From Oerskovia enterophila (GTDB taxonomy: Bacteria > Actinomycetota > Actinomycetes > Actinomycetales > Cellulomonadaceae), in contig NZ_MAQA01000025.1 of assembly GCF_001692445.1 (NCBI RefSeq), positions 1 to 64,000 of the forward strand: a DNA stretch of 64,000 nucleotides. The letters run 5' to 3'. A model generated the notes under the pieces. The model was not told the origin of the DNA. It saw nothing but the letters and a program-made list of their open reading frames with translations, and searched no databases. The first letter of the stretch is position 1, and each line of letters begins with the position of its first letter. A program made the translations under genes and the position numbers. Below are positions 1-8,960 of the stretch, one piece after another.

Positions 1-59
1 GGCCACGGGTCCCACCCGGGACGGCGCCGCCGCGCCCGGCCCGGGTGGGACCCGTGGCC
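1..59. terminator. Perfect 20-bp inverted repeat, terminator-like
   Basis: Bases 1-20 and 40-59 are exact reverse complements around a 19-nt GC-rich loop. There is no T-run. The stem lies past the 3' end of the leftward esterase gene and probably ends transcription from one or both sides; the gene to the left is outside the window. Confidence 0.6.
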
Positions 60-222
60 CGGTAGAGCCTCCAGGCGTTGGGGCCGGTCCGGCCGGTGAG
101 CGGGTCCGCGGCGGTGGACGGTCGGGCGGGCGGTACGGAGGACGAGGCGTCGAGGACGTCGGTGTCGGGGCGGCTGCTGTGCACGGGAAGATCTTCGCCC
201 CGCGCGGCCTCTCCTGAAAATC

Positions 223-1692
223 TCAGGGCGCGTCGAGCGCGGCCCGTTCGTCGTCGCGCGGCGCGAGGACCACGGGGTCGCCCTCGCCGTCGAAGACCCG
301 CACGGGCCGGGTCTCGTCCCAGCGCTGCCAGCCCGGGTCGCCCGAGGTCGCGAACGCGACCCAGGCGCCGTGCATCGCGGTCGCGAGCGACTGCGGGGCG
401 TCGGGGCCCGCGAGCGCGACGGAGTCGGTCGTCGCGAGACCGTCGAACACGAACCCGAGCTCGACCGCGTGCGCGGCACCGAGGTCCTGGACCGGGCTGC
501 GCCACGCGAACTCGTACACGAACGTCTCCGCGCCGGCGGACCGGCGCGCGTCGGCGACCTGCTGGAGCGGGACGCGCAGCAGGACGTCGGTCGCGAGCGC
601 CCCGAGGAGCTCCCCCGCGGTCGCCCCGGGGCGGTTGCGCCGGAACAGGCGGACGGCCCGGGCCGAGATGCCGACCTTGCGCCGCGCCACGGCCAGGTGC
701 CACCACCGGAACCGGCCCAGCAGCCCCGTGGGCACGAACCAGAGGCGGTACTCCTCGGTCGTGGCCCCGATCAGCAGCGGGATCGTGCTCCCGGCGCCTG
801 CGACGAGCGCGTCCTGGGGCGTGCGGGGCACCAGGTCGTCGTCGAGGACGAGCGCGAACCCGGGCCCTCCCGTGAGCGGCGTGGCCCCCGCGGTCACGCG
901 GTCCTGCGAGGCGACGAGCGCCTCGGGCAGGACGGTCGCGAAGCCTGCGCGCGTCGTCGGGACCCCCAGGTCCTTGCCCATGGCGCGCGTGATGCGCCCC
1001 GCCCTCGCGGCCGGCTGGGCGGACAGGGGGCCGCTCTGGACGATCGCCCGGGCGACCAGGTCGGGGGCCGAGGGGTGCGCGAGGATCGCCGAGACCGTGT
1101 TGCCCCCGGCCGACTGGCCCGCGAGCGTCACCCGGCGCGGGTCGCCACCGAACGCCGCGACCTCGTCCTGGACCCAGCGCAGCGCGGCGAGCTGGTCGGC
1201 CAGGCCGAGGTTGCGGGGAGCGCCGTCGAGCACCGAGAACCCCTCGGCCCCGAGCCGGTAGTTGACGCCGACGAGCACGACGCCGTCCTGGGCGAACCGC
1301 GTGCCGTCGTAGCCCGCGAGCGCGTTGGACCCGTGCGCGAGCGAGCCGCCGTGCACCCACACCACGACGGGGAGCAGGTCGGCGCCTCGGTCTGCCGGGG
1401 TGAAGACGTTGACGTGCAGGACGTCCTCCCCCAGGACCGTCGCGGTCGGCAGCAGGGCCCCGAGCGCCCCAGGGTAGGGCGACTGGGGCGCCGTGGCCCC
1501 GTGGCGCGTCGCGTCCCGGACGCCGTCCCACGGCTCGACCGGACGGGGAGGCGCGAAGCGGCGCGCGCCGAACGGCGGAGCCGCGTACGGGACGCCGAGG
1601 AACCGCTCGACGCCGTGGGCGACTGTCCCCTCGACCGCGCCATGGCTCGTCACGACCTGCACCCGACCGACGGTCTCGCTCTGCGCGCTCAT
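223..1692 (-). CDS. Type-B carboxylesterase (alpha/beta hydrolase)
   Basis: A 489-aa esterase of the carboxylesterase/para-nitrobenzyl-esterase family, hydrolysing carboxylic esters, probably in the cytoplasm since no signal peptide is seen. The oxyanion HGG is at residues 115-117, the nucleophile is Ser194 in GQSAGG, a likely acid is Glu313/314 in TTEEYR, and the catalytic His is His408 in GAAHAVELG. The N-terminal FLGVPYAAPP motif is typical of the family. The frame stays open to 2040, but homology begins at the ATG at 1692, preceded by a GGGGAG 11-12 nt upstream. Length and motifs are complete; the natural substrate cannot be told. Confidence 0.9.
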   Translation of the reverse strand: MSAQSETVGRVQVVTSHGAVEGTVAHGVERFLGVPYAAPPFGARRFAPPRPVEPWDGVRDATRHGATAPQSPYPGALGALLPTATVLGEDVLHVNVFTPADRGADLLPVVVWVHGGSLAHGSNALAGYDGTRFAQDGVVLVGVNYRLGAEGFSVLDGAPRNLGLADQLAALRWVQDEVAAFGGDPRRVTLAGQSAGGNTVSAILAHPSAPDLVARAIVQSGPLSAQPAARAGRITRAMGKDLGVPTTRAGFATVLPEALVASQDRVTAGATPLTGGPGFALVLDDDLVPRTPQDALVAGAGSTIPLLIGATTEEYRLWFVPTGLLGRFRWWHLAVARRKVGISARAVRLFRRNRPGATAGELLGALATDVLLRVPLQQVADARRSAGAETFVYEFAWRSPVQDLGAAHAVELGFVFDGLATTDSVALAGPDAPQSLATAMHGAWVAFATSGDPGWQRWDETRPVRVFDGEGDPVVLAPRDDERAALDAP

Positions 1693-1834
1693 CGGGCCAT
1701 CGTCTCCCCGGGAACCTGTGGGCAGCGGCGGCGCGCCGGTGGGCGCGCTGCGAGCCGTGGTCGGGTGCGGCCGGGTCCGGGTCGGCGAGCCGGCGGGGCT
1801 GGCGGGAAGGCGCGGTAGTTGCCAGACTGCTGCG

Positions 1835-2230
1835 ATGCCCGACGACGAGGTTGCGACGAGCCCCCACGAGACCGGGCATCCGCGTGCTCCGGTCCACCCG
1901 GTCCGTCGTGCCGTCGTGGTGGCCGTCGCCGCACTGGCGCTGCTCGCGTGGAGCGCGACGCTCGAGGTCGCGTGCGCTGCGGGCGGGGGTGGGCCGGACG
2001 GCTCCTTGGACATGCTGCCTCCCTGCCCGGCGCAGAGCACCCGGACGGCGGCCGCCGTGGTCGCTGCGGCCGTCGTCCTCGCAGGGCTGGTCCTCCTGCT
2101 CGTCGCCCGCCGACAGGCGTGGTCCCGCAGCCCCGGGGTCGAGCGTCTGGTGTTCGTGACGTTCGTGGTCGTGACGGCCGGGGCGGTCGTCGCCGCCCTG
2201 TTCTCGACCGGGTTCGTCGCGGCGACCTAG
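1835..2230 (+). CDS. Small integral membrane protein, unknown function
   Basis: A 131-aa protein, not recognised. It shows three hydrophobic segments: about residues 24-46, 70-92 and 105-128. The loop between the first two holds two cysteines (VACAAG and PPCPAQ) that could form an extracytoplasmic disulfide. There is no clear Shine-Dalgarno; a CAGACT hexamer (1823-1828) ends 6 nt before the ATG, so the message may be leaderless. It diverges from the esterase gene, and the two share a 142-bp upstream region. Confidence 0.65.
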   Translation: MPDDEVATSPHETGHPRAPVHPVRRAVVVAVAALALLAWSATLEVACAAGGGGPDGSLDMLPPCPAQSTRTAAAVVAAAVVLAGLVLLLVARRQAWSRSPGVERLVFVTFVVVTAGAVVAALFSTGFVAAT

Positions 2231-2288
2231 GTCGTGCCCGGTGTCCTCGCGAGTGCAGCGGCATCCCGTGTGCCGGATGATCGGTGCC

Positions 2289-2960
2289 ATGCGCAGCACA
2301 CTCATGAACCACACCGAACAGCCCGGCGAGCCGGGGAGCTTCCAGCTGCAGAACGACCGCATGCTCAAGGTCGACCTCGCGGGCACGGGCGGCTTCTTCT
2401 ACGCCCGGCAGGGCTCCATGGTCGCGTACCAGGGCGACGTCGACTTCGCGTACGAGGGCTCGGGCGGTGTCGCCAAGATGTTCAAGAAGGCCTTCACGGG
2501 TGAGGGCATGTCCCTCATGAAGGTCTCGGGCAGCGGCGACGTGTTCCTCGCCCAGGACGCGGACCAGGTGTTCGTCCTGCACCTGGAGGGCGAGTCCGTC
2601 ACGGTCAACGGCTCGAACGTCCTCGCGTTCGAGAGCACCCTCACGTGGGACATCAACCGCGTCGAGGGTGCGTCCATGATGAGCGGCGGACTCTTCAACA
2701 CCACGTTCACGGGCACGGGCGCGCTCGCCGTGACGGCGTACGGGACGCCCGTGGTCCTCGACGTCGACGAGCCCACGTACGTCGACATGCAGGCCGCGGT
2801 CCTGTGGTCGAGCTCGCTCACGTCCACGATCCGCAAGACCGCGAAGCTCTCGGCCGCGATCGGCCGCGGGTCGGGCGAGGCGTACCAGCTCGGTCTCACG
2901 GGTCGCGGCATCGTCGTCGTGCAGGCCTCCGAGGGCCACCCGATCCCGACGGCGAAGTAG
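2289..2960 (+). CDS. AIM24 family protein
   Basis: A 223-aa protein of the AIM24 family (a TRAP-like jelly-roll fold, named after a yeast mitochondrial protein; bacterial role unknown). The start region, MRS...FQLQNDRMLKVDL, has the LQN-x-x-M-L-x-V pattern seen at the N-terminus of bacterial members, and Gly-rich beta strands run throughout. No signal peptide or membrane helix. The ATG at 2289 is preferred; 2304 is an in-frame alternative. Neither has a strong ribosome site. It stands alone between the small membrane protein and the antiporter. Confidence 0.8.
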   Translation: MRSTLMNHTEQPGEPGSFQLQNDRMLKVDLAGTGGFFYARQGSMVAYQGDVDFAYEGSGGVAKMFKKAFTGEGMSLMKVSGSGDVFLAQDADQVFVLHLEGESVTVNGSNVLAFESTLTWDINRVEGASMMSGGLFNTTFTGTGALAVTAYGTPVVLDVDEPTYVDMQAAVLWSSSLTSTIRKTAKLSAAIGRGSGEAYQLGLTGRGIVVVQASEGHPIPTAK

Positions 2961-3054
2961 CCACGAGCGGGCCTGGGCCCGTGCCACGGGCCCGGCACCC
3001 TGACCACCGGCCGCCCAGGCGTGGCAGGCGCACGAGACCCCCCAGGAGGCAGCG

Positions 3055-4647
3055 GTGATCGGCCTCGAGCTCGTCGTGGTCCTCGGCGTGGTCATCGTCG
3101 TGTGCGGGATCCTCGCTCGCCGCACGAGGGTCGCCGACCCGATCCTGCTGCTCGTCGCGGGGATCGTCCTCGGGTTCGTGCCCGCCCTGCGGCAGGTGCA
3201 CCTGCCTCCCGAGCTCATGCTGCTCGTCTTCCTCCCCGTGCTCCTCTACTGGGAGGCCATCACCATCTCGTTGCGCGAGATCCGCGCGACCCTGCGCGGG
3301 ATCGTCCTGACGAGCACGCTGCTCGTGGTCGTCACCGCGGCGGCCGTCGCGACCGCCGCCCACGCGCTGGGTCTGCCGTGGGGTCCCGCGTGGGTCCTGG
3401 GTGCGGCGGTCGCCCCGACCGACGCGACCGCCGTCGGCGTCCTCGCACGCGCCCTGCCCCGGCGCACGGTCACGGTCCTGCGGGCCGAGAGCCTCGTCAA
3501 CGACGGCACCGCGCTCGTCCTCTACGGCGTCGCGGTGGGCGTGACCGTGGGCGAGGAGACGCTCGGCGCCGGGCACGTGACGTGGCTGTTCGTGCTCGCG
3601 TACGGCGGAGGGATCGCGGTGGGCCTGCTCGTCGCGTGGCTCGCGGTCCTCGCCCGGCGCCGCATCGACGACCCGCTGCTCGGCAACGTGGTCGTCCTGC
3701 TCATCCCGTTCACGGCGTTCCTGCTCGCCGAGCTGATCGAGGCGTCCGGCGTGCTGGCCGTGGTCGTGTGCGGTCTCGTCATGAGCCAGGTCGGGCCGCG
3801 CATCGGGCGCGCGGCCACGCGGCAGCAGACCGTCGCGTTCTGGTCGGTCTCGACCTACCTCATCAACGCGTCGCTGTTCGTGCTCGTAGGGCTCGAGGCG
3901 CAGTCCGCTGTGCGCAACCTGGTGTCCGAGGACCTCGTCACGGCGATCGTCGGCGTCGCGGTCGTGTGCGTGGTCATCCTCGTGGTGCGGTTCGCCTTCC
4001 TCGTGCTCTCGGCCTACACGATCCGGCTCGTCGACCGGCGTCCGTCCCAGCGCGGGCGGCGCGTCACGAACCGGGCGCGCGCGGTCAGCACGGTCGCGGG
4101 CTTCCGGGGCGCGGTCTCGTTGGCCGCGGCGCTCGCGGTGCCCACGCACCTGAGCTCGGGCGCGCCCTTCCCCGACCGCGACCTCATCGTCTTCATCACG
4201 TGCGGCGTGGTCGCGACGACGCTCGTCGTCCAGGGGCTCCTGCTGGCCCCGACGATCCGGTGGGCGCGCCTGCCCGACGACGACGGGCTGGCTCGCGAAC
4301 GTCGGCTCGCCGACGAGACCGCGGCACAGGAGGCCCTCGACGCGCTCCCGGACGTCGCGGCGTCGCTCGGCACCGACCCGTCGGTCGTCGACCGGCTGCG
4401 TGGCGAGTACGAGGAGCACCTCACGCTGCTCCGCGCCCGGGACGGCGAGGGGGACGACCCCGACCCCGCGGTGCTCCTCGACGACGAGTACACCGAGCTG
4501 CGCCTCGCGCTGCTCGCTCGCAAGCGCGAGACGGTCGTGCGCCTGCGCGACCAGCGGGCGATCGACGACACCGTCCTGCGGCAGGTGCAGGCCCGGCTCG
4601 ACCTCGAGGAGATCCGGCTGAGCCGCGGTGATCCCGCCCCGGAGTGA
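3055..4647 (+). CDS. CPA1-family Na+/H+ antiporter
   Basis: A 530-aa monovalent cation/proton antiporter of the plasma membrane, about 12 transmembrane helices in residues 1-400. Conserved ion-site features are visible: APTDATAVG in the fifth to sixth helix region and ESLVNDGTALV just after it. A charged, helical cytoplasmic tail (about 400-530, rich in Arg, Glu and Leu) follows, as in NhaP/YjcE-type members that regulate transport through the tail. The GTG start has an excellent AGGAGG (3041-3046) 8 nt upstream. It likely takes part in pH and sodium homeostasis; ion preference is not readable. Confidence 0.9.
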   Translation: MIGLELVVVLGVVIVVCGILARRTRVADPILLLVAGIVLGFVPALRQVHLPPELMLLVFLPVLLYWEAITISLREIRATLRGIVLTSTLLVVVTAAAVATAAHALGLPWGPAWVLGAAVAPTDATAVGVLARALPRRTVTVLRAESLVNDGTALVLYGVAVGVTVGEETLGAGHVTWLFVLAYGGGIAVGLLVAWLAVLARRRIDDPLLGNVVVLLIPFTAFLLAELIEASGVLAVVVCGLVMSQVGPRIGRAATRQQTVAFWSVSTYLINASLFVLVGLEAQSAVRNLVSEDLVTAIVGVAVVCVVILVVRFAFLVLSAYTIRLVDRRPSQRGRRVTNRARAVSTVAGFRGAVSLAAALAVPTHLSSGAPFPDRDLIVFITCGVVATTLVVQGLLLAPTIRWARLPDDDGLARERRLADETAAQEALDALPDVAASLGTDPSVVDRLRGEYEEHLTLLRARDGEGDDPDPAVLLDDEYTELRLALLARKRETVVRLRDQRAIDDTVLRQVQARLDLEEIRLSRGDPAPE

Positions 4648-4782
4648 GCCGTCGCCGACGTGGTCACGGCCGGCTCGATCTCGCGGGAGAATGGAGAGCT
4701 GGGTGCTGCGTCCCGCGCGGATGCGCCCCGCCCCCTTGCCCTCGATCGCGCAGGAAACTGCAGGAAGCCACAGGACGTTCCA

Positions 4783-6420
4783 GTGCCCTCAGCGGACCAG
4801 CCCACCACGCCCTCCAGCACCACCACCCCGGCGAGCCCGGCGAAGGAGCAGGCGACCGTCCTCGCGGAGGCCTCGCGCCGCCGCTCGTTCGCGGTCATCA
4901 GCCACCCTGACGCCGGCAAGTCGACGCTCACCGAGGCGCTCGCGCTGCACGCCAATGCGATCCGCGAGGCGGGCCGCGCCGACGGCAAGGCGGGCCGGCG
5001 CACGGTGTCCGACTGGATGGACATGGAGCAGGACCGTGGCATCTCGATCACGTCCGCCGCCCTCCAGTTCACGTACCGCGACGCGATGATCAACCTGGTC
5101 GACACCCCGGGGCACGCGGACTTCTCCGAGGACACGTACCGCGTGCTGTCCGCGGTCGACGCCGCGGTCATGCTGGTCGACGCCGCCAAGGGCCTCGAGG
5201 TCCAGACCATGAAGCTCTTCGCGGTCTGCAAGCACCGCGGCATCCCGCTCATCACGGTCATCAACAAGTGGGACCGTCCGGGCAAGGACGCGCTCGAGCT
5301 CATGGACGAGATCCAGGAGCGCACGGGCCTGGTCCCCACGCCCCTCACGTGGCCCGTGGGTGTCGGCGGCGACTTCCGGGGCGTGCTGGACCGCCGCACG
5401 GGGCAGTACGTGCACTACACGCGCACGGCCGGCGGCACCACGATCGCCCCCGAGGAGGTCATGGACCCGGACGCGGCCGTGGCGCGCGAGGGCGATGCCT
5501 GGACCACCGCGGTCGAGGAGGCCGAGCTGCTCGCCGACTCCAACGGCGACCACGACCAGGAGACGTTCCTGGCCGGGCAGACGACGCCCGTCCTGTTCGG
5601 GTCCGCCGTGCAGAACTTCGGCGTCCACGCGCTGCTCGACGTCCTGGTCGACGTCGCGCCCTCACCGTCGCCCCGCGTCACGGTCACCGAGGACACCCGC
5701 CCGGTCGAGGCGCCCTTCAGCGCGTTCGTCTTCAAGATGCAGGCCGGCATGGACACCGCGCACCGCGACCGGCTCGCGTTCGCGCGCATCTGCTCGGGCG
5801 TGTTCGAGCGCGGCATGGTCGTGAGCTCGGCCCGCACGGGCAAGCCGTTCGCGACCAAGTACGCGCAGCAGGTCTTCGGTCGCGAGCGCACCATCGTCGA
5901 CACGGCCTACCCGGGCGACGTCGTGGGGCTCGTCAACGCGGCAGGCCTGCGCGTGGGCGACACGCTCTACCTGGACAAGAAGGTCGAGTTCCCGCCGCTG
6001 CCGACGTTCGCCCCCGAGCACTTCGCGGTCATGCGCGCCAAGGACGTCTCGCGCTACAAGCAGTTCCAGCGCGGCGTCATGCAGCTCGGCGCCGAGGGCG
6101 TCGTCCAGGTCCTGCGCTCCGACCTGCGAGGTGACCAGGCGCCGGTCCTGGCCGTGGTGGGCCCCATGCAGTTCGAGGTCGCCGAGCACCGCATGGCGAC
6201 CGAGTTCAACGCGCCCGTGTCGCTCGACCGCCTGGGCTACTCCATGGCGCTGAGGACCACGAAGGACTGGGTCGCGCAGCTCAACGAGCAGCCCGGCGTC
6301 GAGGTCCTCCAGCGCGAGGACGGCGAGTACCTGGCGCTCTTCCCGGACCGCTGGCGTGTGACGTCGGTGCGCAACCGCCTCGAGGGCGTGGTCCTGCTCG
6401 AGGACGAGATCTTCGGCTGA
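4783..6420 (+). CDS. prfC: Peptide chain release factor 3 (RF3)
   Basis: A 545-aa translational GTPase that recycles class-I release factors after termination. G1 HPDAGKST is at 41-48, SDWMDMEQDRGISITSAA (G2 and flank) at 76-93, G3 DTPGH at 107-111, G4 NKWD at 161-164. Elongation-factor domains II and III follow and the length matches E. coli RF3. The frame opens upstream at 4660, but the GTG at 4783 has an AGGA 7 nt before it and removes a non-conserved leader. The first 27 residues (Pro/Thr/Ser-rich) are a non-conserved extension. It ends 15 bp before the first cassette terminator. Confidence 0.95.
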   Translation: MPSADQPTTPSSTTTPASPAKEQATVLAEASRRRSFAVISHPDAGKSTLTEALALHANAIREAGRADGKAGRRTVSDWMDMEQDRGISITSAALQFTYRDAMINLVDTPGHADFSEDTYRVLSAVDAAVMLVDAAKGLEVQTMKLFAVCKHRGIPLITVINKWDRPGKDALELMDEIQERTGLVPTPLTWPVGVGGDFRGVLDRRTGQYVHYTRTAGGTTIAPEEVMDPDAAVAREGDAWTTAVEEAELLADSNGDHDQETFLAGQTTPVLFGSAVQNFGVHALLDVLVDVAPSPSPRVTVTEDTRPVEAPFSAFVFKMQAGMDTAHRDRLAFARICSGVFERGMVVSSARTGKPFATKYAQQVFGRERTIVDTAYPGDVVGLVNAAGLRVGDTLYLDKKVEFPPLPTFAPEHFAVMRAKDVSRYKQFQRGVMQLGAEGVVQVLRSDLRGDQAPVLAVVGPMQFEVAEHRMATEFNAPVSLDRLGYSMALRTTKDWVAQLNEQPGVEVLQREDGEYLALFPDRWRVTSVRNRLEGVVLLEDEIFG

Positions 6421-6434
6421 CCCTCCTGCCCTGA

Positions 6435-6497
6435 TGCCCGACGGCGGAGCGCACCCACGTACCTGGGTGCGCTCCGCCGTCGGGCGTCAGGGCGACC
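6435..6497. terminator. Cassette-flanking terminator repeat, left copy
   Basis: A perfect 22-bp stem (6436-6457 with 6464-6485) and a 6-nt loop, followed by 12 more bases. It is repeated at 9313-9375 with one mismatch in 63 nt. It lies between the convergent prfC and SARP-like genes and should terminate both ways. The SARP stop codon follows 25 nt after the stem. Confidence 0.85.
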
Positions 6498-6510
6498 GGG
6501 GACCGGCAGC

Positions 6511-7272
6511 TCACCTGCGCGCCGCCTGCGGGTCGACGGCCTCGACCAGCGGGTTGCCGAACGGGTAGAGCTGCCGGATCGCCGCCCGGATGTCGGGGCC
6601 GGGTTCGACGCCGAGCTCCAGCCCGAGCGCGTGCCGGAAGCGACGGTAGTGCCGCAGGGCGTTGCTCGGGTCCCCCCTGCGGGCATGGATCTCGATCGTG
6701 AGCCGGTTGGCGCTCTCCGACCACGGCTGCACCTCGACCGCCGAGAGGGCGTACGGCAGGGCGCCGTCGGGGTGCCCTGCGGCAAGGAGCCGCTCCGCGG
6801 CGCTCCCGAGCGCCTGCGCCTCGAGCATCTGCAACCGCTCGTTGGGACCGGTGAGCCAGCCGTCCCCCCACCCAGGGAGCAGAGTCCGACCGATCCACGC
6901 GGGCGGTGCACCGGCTGCCGGCAGCACGTCGTCGTAGATGGTCGCGTTGATCCATGCGAAGGCGGTGTCGAGGTCGAGCGATGCCTCCTCCGCGAGCGCG
7001 AGCACCTCACCCGAGAGGTGGACGAACCCCTCCGCGACGTCGCCGAGCCGGGAGAGCGCTGCGCGGAGGTTGGCGCCGGCGCGGGACGGGCTCGCATCGG
7101 GCCAGAGCAGGGCCGCGGCGCGCGACCGGGCGAGCGGACCCACGAGCGCCACGACGGCGAGCACCCGCTCCGCGCTGTGCGGCATCGGGCGCACCTGTCC
7201 GTCCACGCGCACCTGGAACGGCCCGATCACCCGCAACTCGCGCCGCACGCGCTGGGAGTCCGCCGGACTCAC
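6511..7272 (-). CDS. SARP-type transcriptional regulator, DNA-binding plus BTAD domains only
   Basis: A 253-aa regulator. Residues 12-85 form an OmpR-like winged helix (LRVIGPFQV ... ERVLAVVALVGPLARSRAAALLWPDASPSRAGANLRAALSRL), and about 95-245 a bacterial transcriptional activation (BTAD) domain ending in the typical LRHYRRFRHALGLELGVEPGPDIRA. Larger AfsR-like proteins add NB-ARC and TPR domains; this one is of the short SARP type, usually a pathway-specific activator. GTG start; no strong ribosome site. It diverges from the two orphan genes at 7801-9308 across a 528-bp gap, so those are its likely targets (inference from position). Confidence 0.85.
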   Translation of the reverse strand: MSPADSQRVRRELRVIGPFQVRVDGQVRPMPHSAERVLAVVALVGPLARSRAAALLWPDASPSRAGANLRAALSRLGDVAEGFVHLSGEVLALAEEASLDLDTAFAWINATIYDDVLPAAGAPPAWIGRTLLPGWGDGWLTGPNERLQMLEAQALGSAAERLLAAGHPDGALPYALSAVEVQPWSESANRLTIEIHARRGDPSNALRHYRRFRHALGLELGVEPGPDIRAAIRQLYPFGNPLVEAVDPQAARR

Positions 7273-7800
7273 TCGGCCCCGATCTTCGGGGGGACAGCAT
7301 GGTCGCGAGCGGGCTCAGGACTCATAGACGCATGGTAGGCGGCGATCGGAGGACATTCTCTCTGAACCTGGCGGTGCGGGTCCGTGACGCCCGGGGGTCC
7401 TCCAGCCGTCGCTCCCCGCACAGCAGGAAGCGCCCGACCTCGCCGACCGCGTGGCGGACGCACGGAGCTCGTCGCCCATCGTGCGCCAGGACGACGTCCG
7501 GCGAGGGGATCGGTCCGCTCCGCACGCCGCGAACCGCGCGTCCGGACAGGTCCGGTCCGCCCTCCGCGGCGACGCGCGGGGCAGCGCCCGGACTCACGGC
7601 GACCTCCCGTGCGCGCCCGGGACGCCCGCGTGCGGCGCGGTCACGCGACCGCTCGTCGCGAAGCCGACGCCGTGCGGTGACGCCCGCCGCACCCGTCGGC
7701 CGGGCGACGTCCCACCGTGCCGCCCGGTGCGCCGGCCCTGCTCCGATGAGGAGGTTCTCGGCGCCGCCCGGCGCCGTCCTGCAATGAGATGGAGGACCTG
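7273..7800. other. 528-bp divergent intergenic region of the cassette
   Basis: No convincing gene; the open frames lack coding signal and are Arg/Pro-rich. It must hold the promoters of the SARP-like gene and the orphan operon. A GCGGTSACGC sequence occurs twice in direct orientation (7637-7646, 7674-7683), 37 bp apart, which does not fit the usual 11- or 22-bp phasing of SARP sites. A short GGCGCC hairpin lies near 7758-7775, just before the ribosome site of the next gene. Confidence 0.5.
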
Positions 7801-8883
7801 ATGAGCACCAACTGGAACCTGGGATTCACCCAGATGCTGCGTAACACCCAACCGTCCTACTGGGGCAACTGGAGCCTGGACGCGCACGTCGCGGCGGGGG
7901 CCGTCGGCATCGTCACCCCGACGACGGGCGCCTTCCAGTACGTCTCGACCCTCCCGAGTGCGGACATCGCGACCACGACGTCACCGTCCAACGAGTGGAA
8001 GGTCCAGTCGTCGGACGTCTCGACGACCTCTGCGGCCGTCAACCTCAACGGCTCCGTCGTCGACCCCGACACCGGGACCAAGGTCGACGCCGGTCTCGAG
8101 CTGACCTGGAAGTTCGGGCACGAGGGCTCGCTGAGCTCGACCTTCCTGCTCGCCAACCAGTCCTACCTCGCGTCCCCCCTGAGCCAGATCGGCACGCACC
8201 ACGACTGGCTCGTCGCGCAGGCCAAGAGCGCCGGGATGTACCAGAACGGGCAGATCACGCAGGGGTTCGGCATCATCACGCAGGCCCTCATGGCCGTGAG
8301 CGGGCTCAACCTCGGGGCCCAGTCCTCGAACTCGTCGTTCTCGATCACGGGATCGGTCGGCGCCACCAACGCCATGGCGGGCAACGCAGGCGGCGACGCG
8401 AAGGGCTCCTACGCGCAGACGAAGTCCAGCAGCTCGTTCGAGCAGCACCTGTGGCCGGCCGACCCGAACGTCGTCGCGACCACCCTGATGCCCGTCGCCT
8501 ACCAGTTCGCGTCGTTCGTGGGACAGACCCCGGTACTCGGCTGGACCAACAACCTCTCGGGGATCTCGATCCTGCTCGACGACTCCCACAGCGGGACGTA
8601 CATCGTCGACGCCACCGCCACCTACACGGTCGACGGCGTCCAGCACTCGTCCAGCGCGTCCGTCTCCGGCGGGCGGGCGACCGCGATGAACCCCATCCCC
8701 GTGAACGCGACGGGCCTCCAGCTCGACCTGGCCTTCAAGGGGATGTTCGACGACGAGAAGCACCGGTTCAACTGGCCGTCGCCCGTGGGCCAGTTCCCCA
8801 ACGGCCAGATCATCATCGACCTCTACGGGGTGTGGCCGGGCGCCACGCGCGCGGTCGAGCGCGGCACCGGTGCGGTCGGCTGA
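7801..8883 (+). CDS. Unrecognised 360-aa protein, beta-rich (cassette protein A)
   Basis: Not recognised. The ATG at 7801 is set by GGAGG (7791-7795); an ATG at 7789 in the same frame would lie on top of that site. There is no signal peptide or hydrophobic helix. The sequence is rich in Asn, Ser, Thr and Gly with alternating polar/apolar stretches (SSFSITGSVGAT near residue 180; GTYIVDATATYTVDGV near 265), suggesting a beta-sheet fold and possibly amphipathic hairpins. The C-terminal part has aromatic and acidic residues (FDDEKHRFNWPSP; IIIDLYGVWPG). Third codon positions are as GC-rich as in its neighbours, so it is not a very recent import. It is the first gene of a two-gene operon with 8961-9308. 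A pore-forming or lipid-binding role is only a guess. Confidence 0.75.
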   Translation: MSTNWNLGFTQMLRNTQPSYWGNWSLDAHVAAGAVGIVTPTTGAFQYVSTLPSADIATTTSPSNEWKVQSSDVSTTSAAVNLNGSVVDPDTGTKVDAGLELTWKFGHEGSLSSTFLLANQSYLASPLSQIGTHHDWLVAQAKSAGMYQNGQITQGFGIITQALMAVSGLNLGAQSSNSSFSITGSVGATNAMAGNAGGDAKGSYAQTKSSSSFEQHLWPADPNVVATTLMPVAYQFASFVGQTPVLGWTNNLSGISILLDDSHSGTYIVDATATYTVDGVQHSSSASVSGGRATAMNPIPVNATGLQLDLAFKGMFDDEKHRFNWPSPVGQFPNGQIIIDLYGVWPGATRAVERGTGAVG

Positions 8884-8960
8884 CGCACCGCACGGGCCCC
8901 TACCTCAGCGCGAGCTCCACCCGACCAACCACTCGATCGACCCGACTGAAGGAGAGAACC

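Noticed and set aside
78-875. Arg/Pro-rich open frame on the + strand
   Set aside because: It is antisense to the esterase gene, with a composition typical of shadows in GC-rich DNA.
7637-7683. Direct GCGGTSACGC repeats as SARP binding sites
   Set aside because: The 37-bp spacing does not match the 11- or 22-bp phasing known for SARP sites, and such short GC-rich repeats arise easily here.
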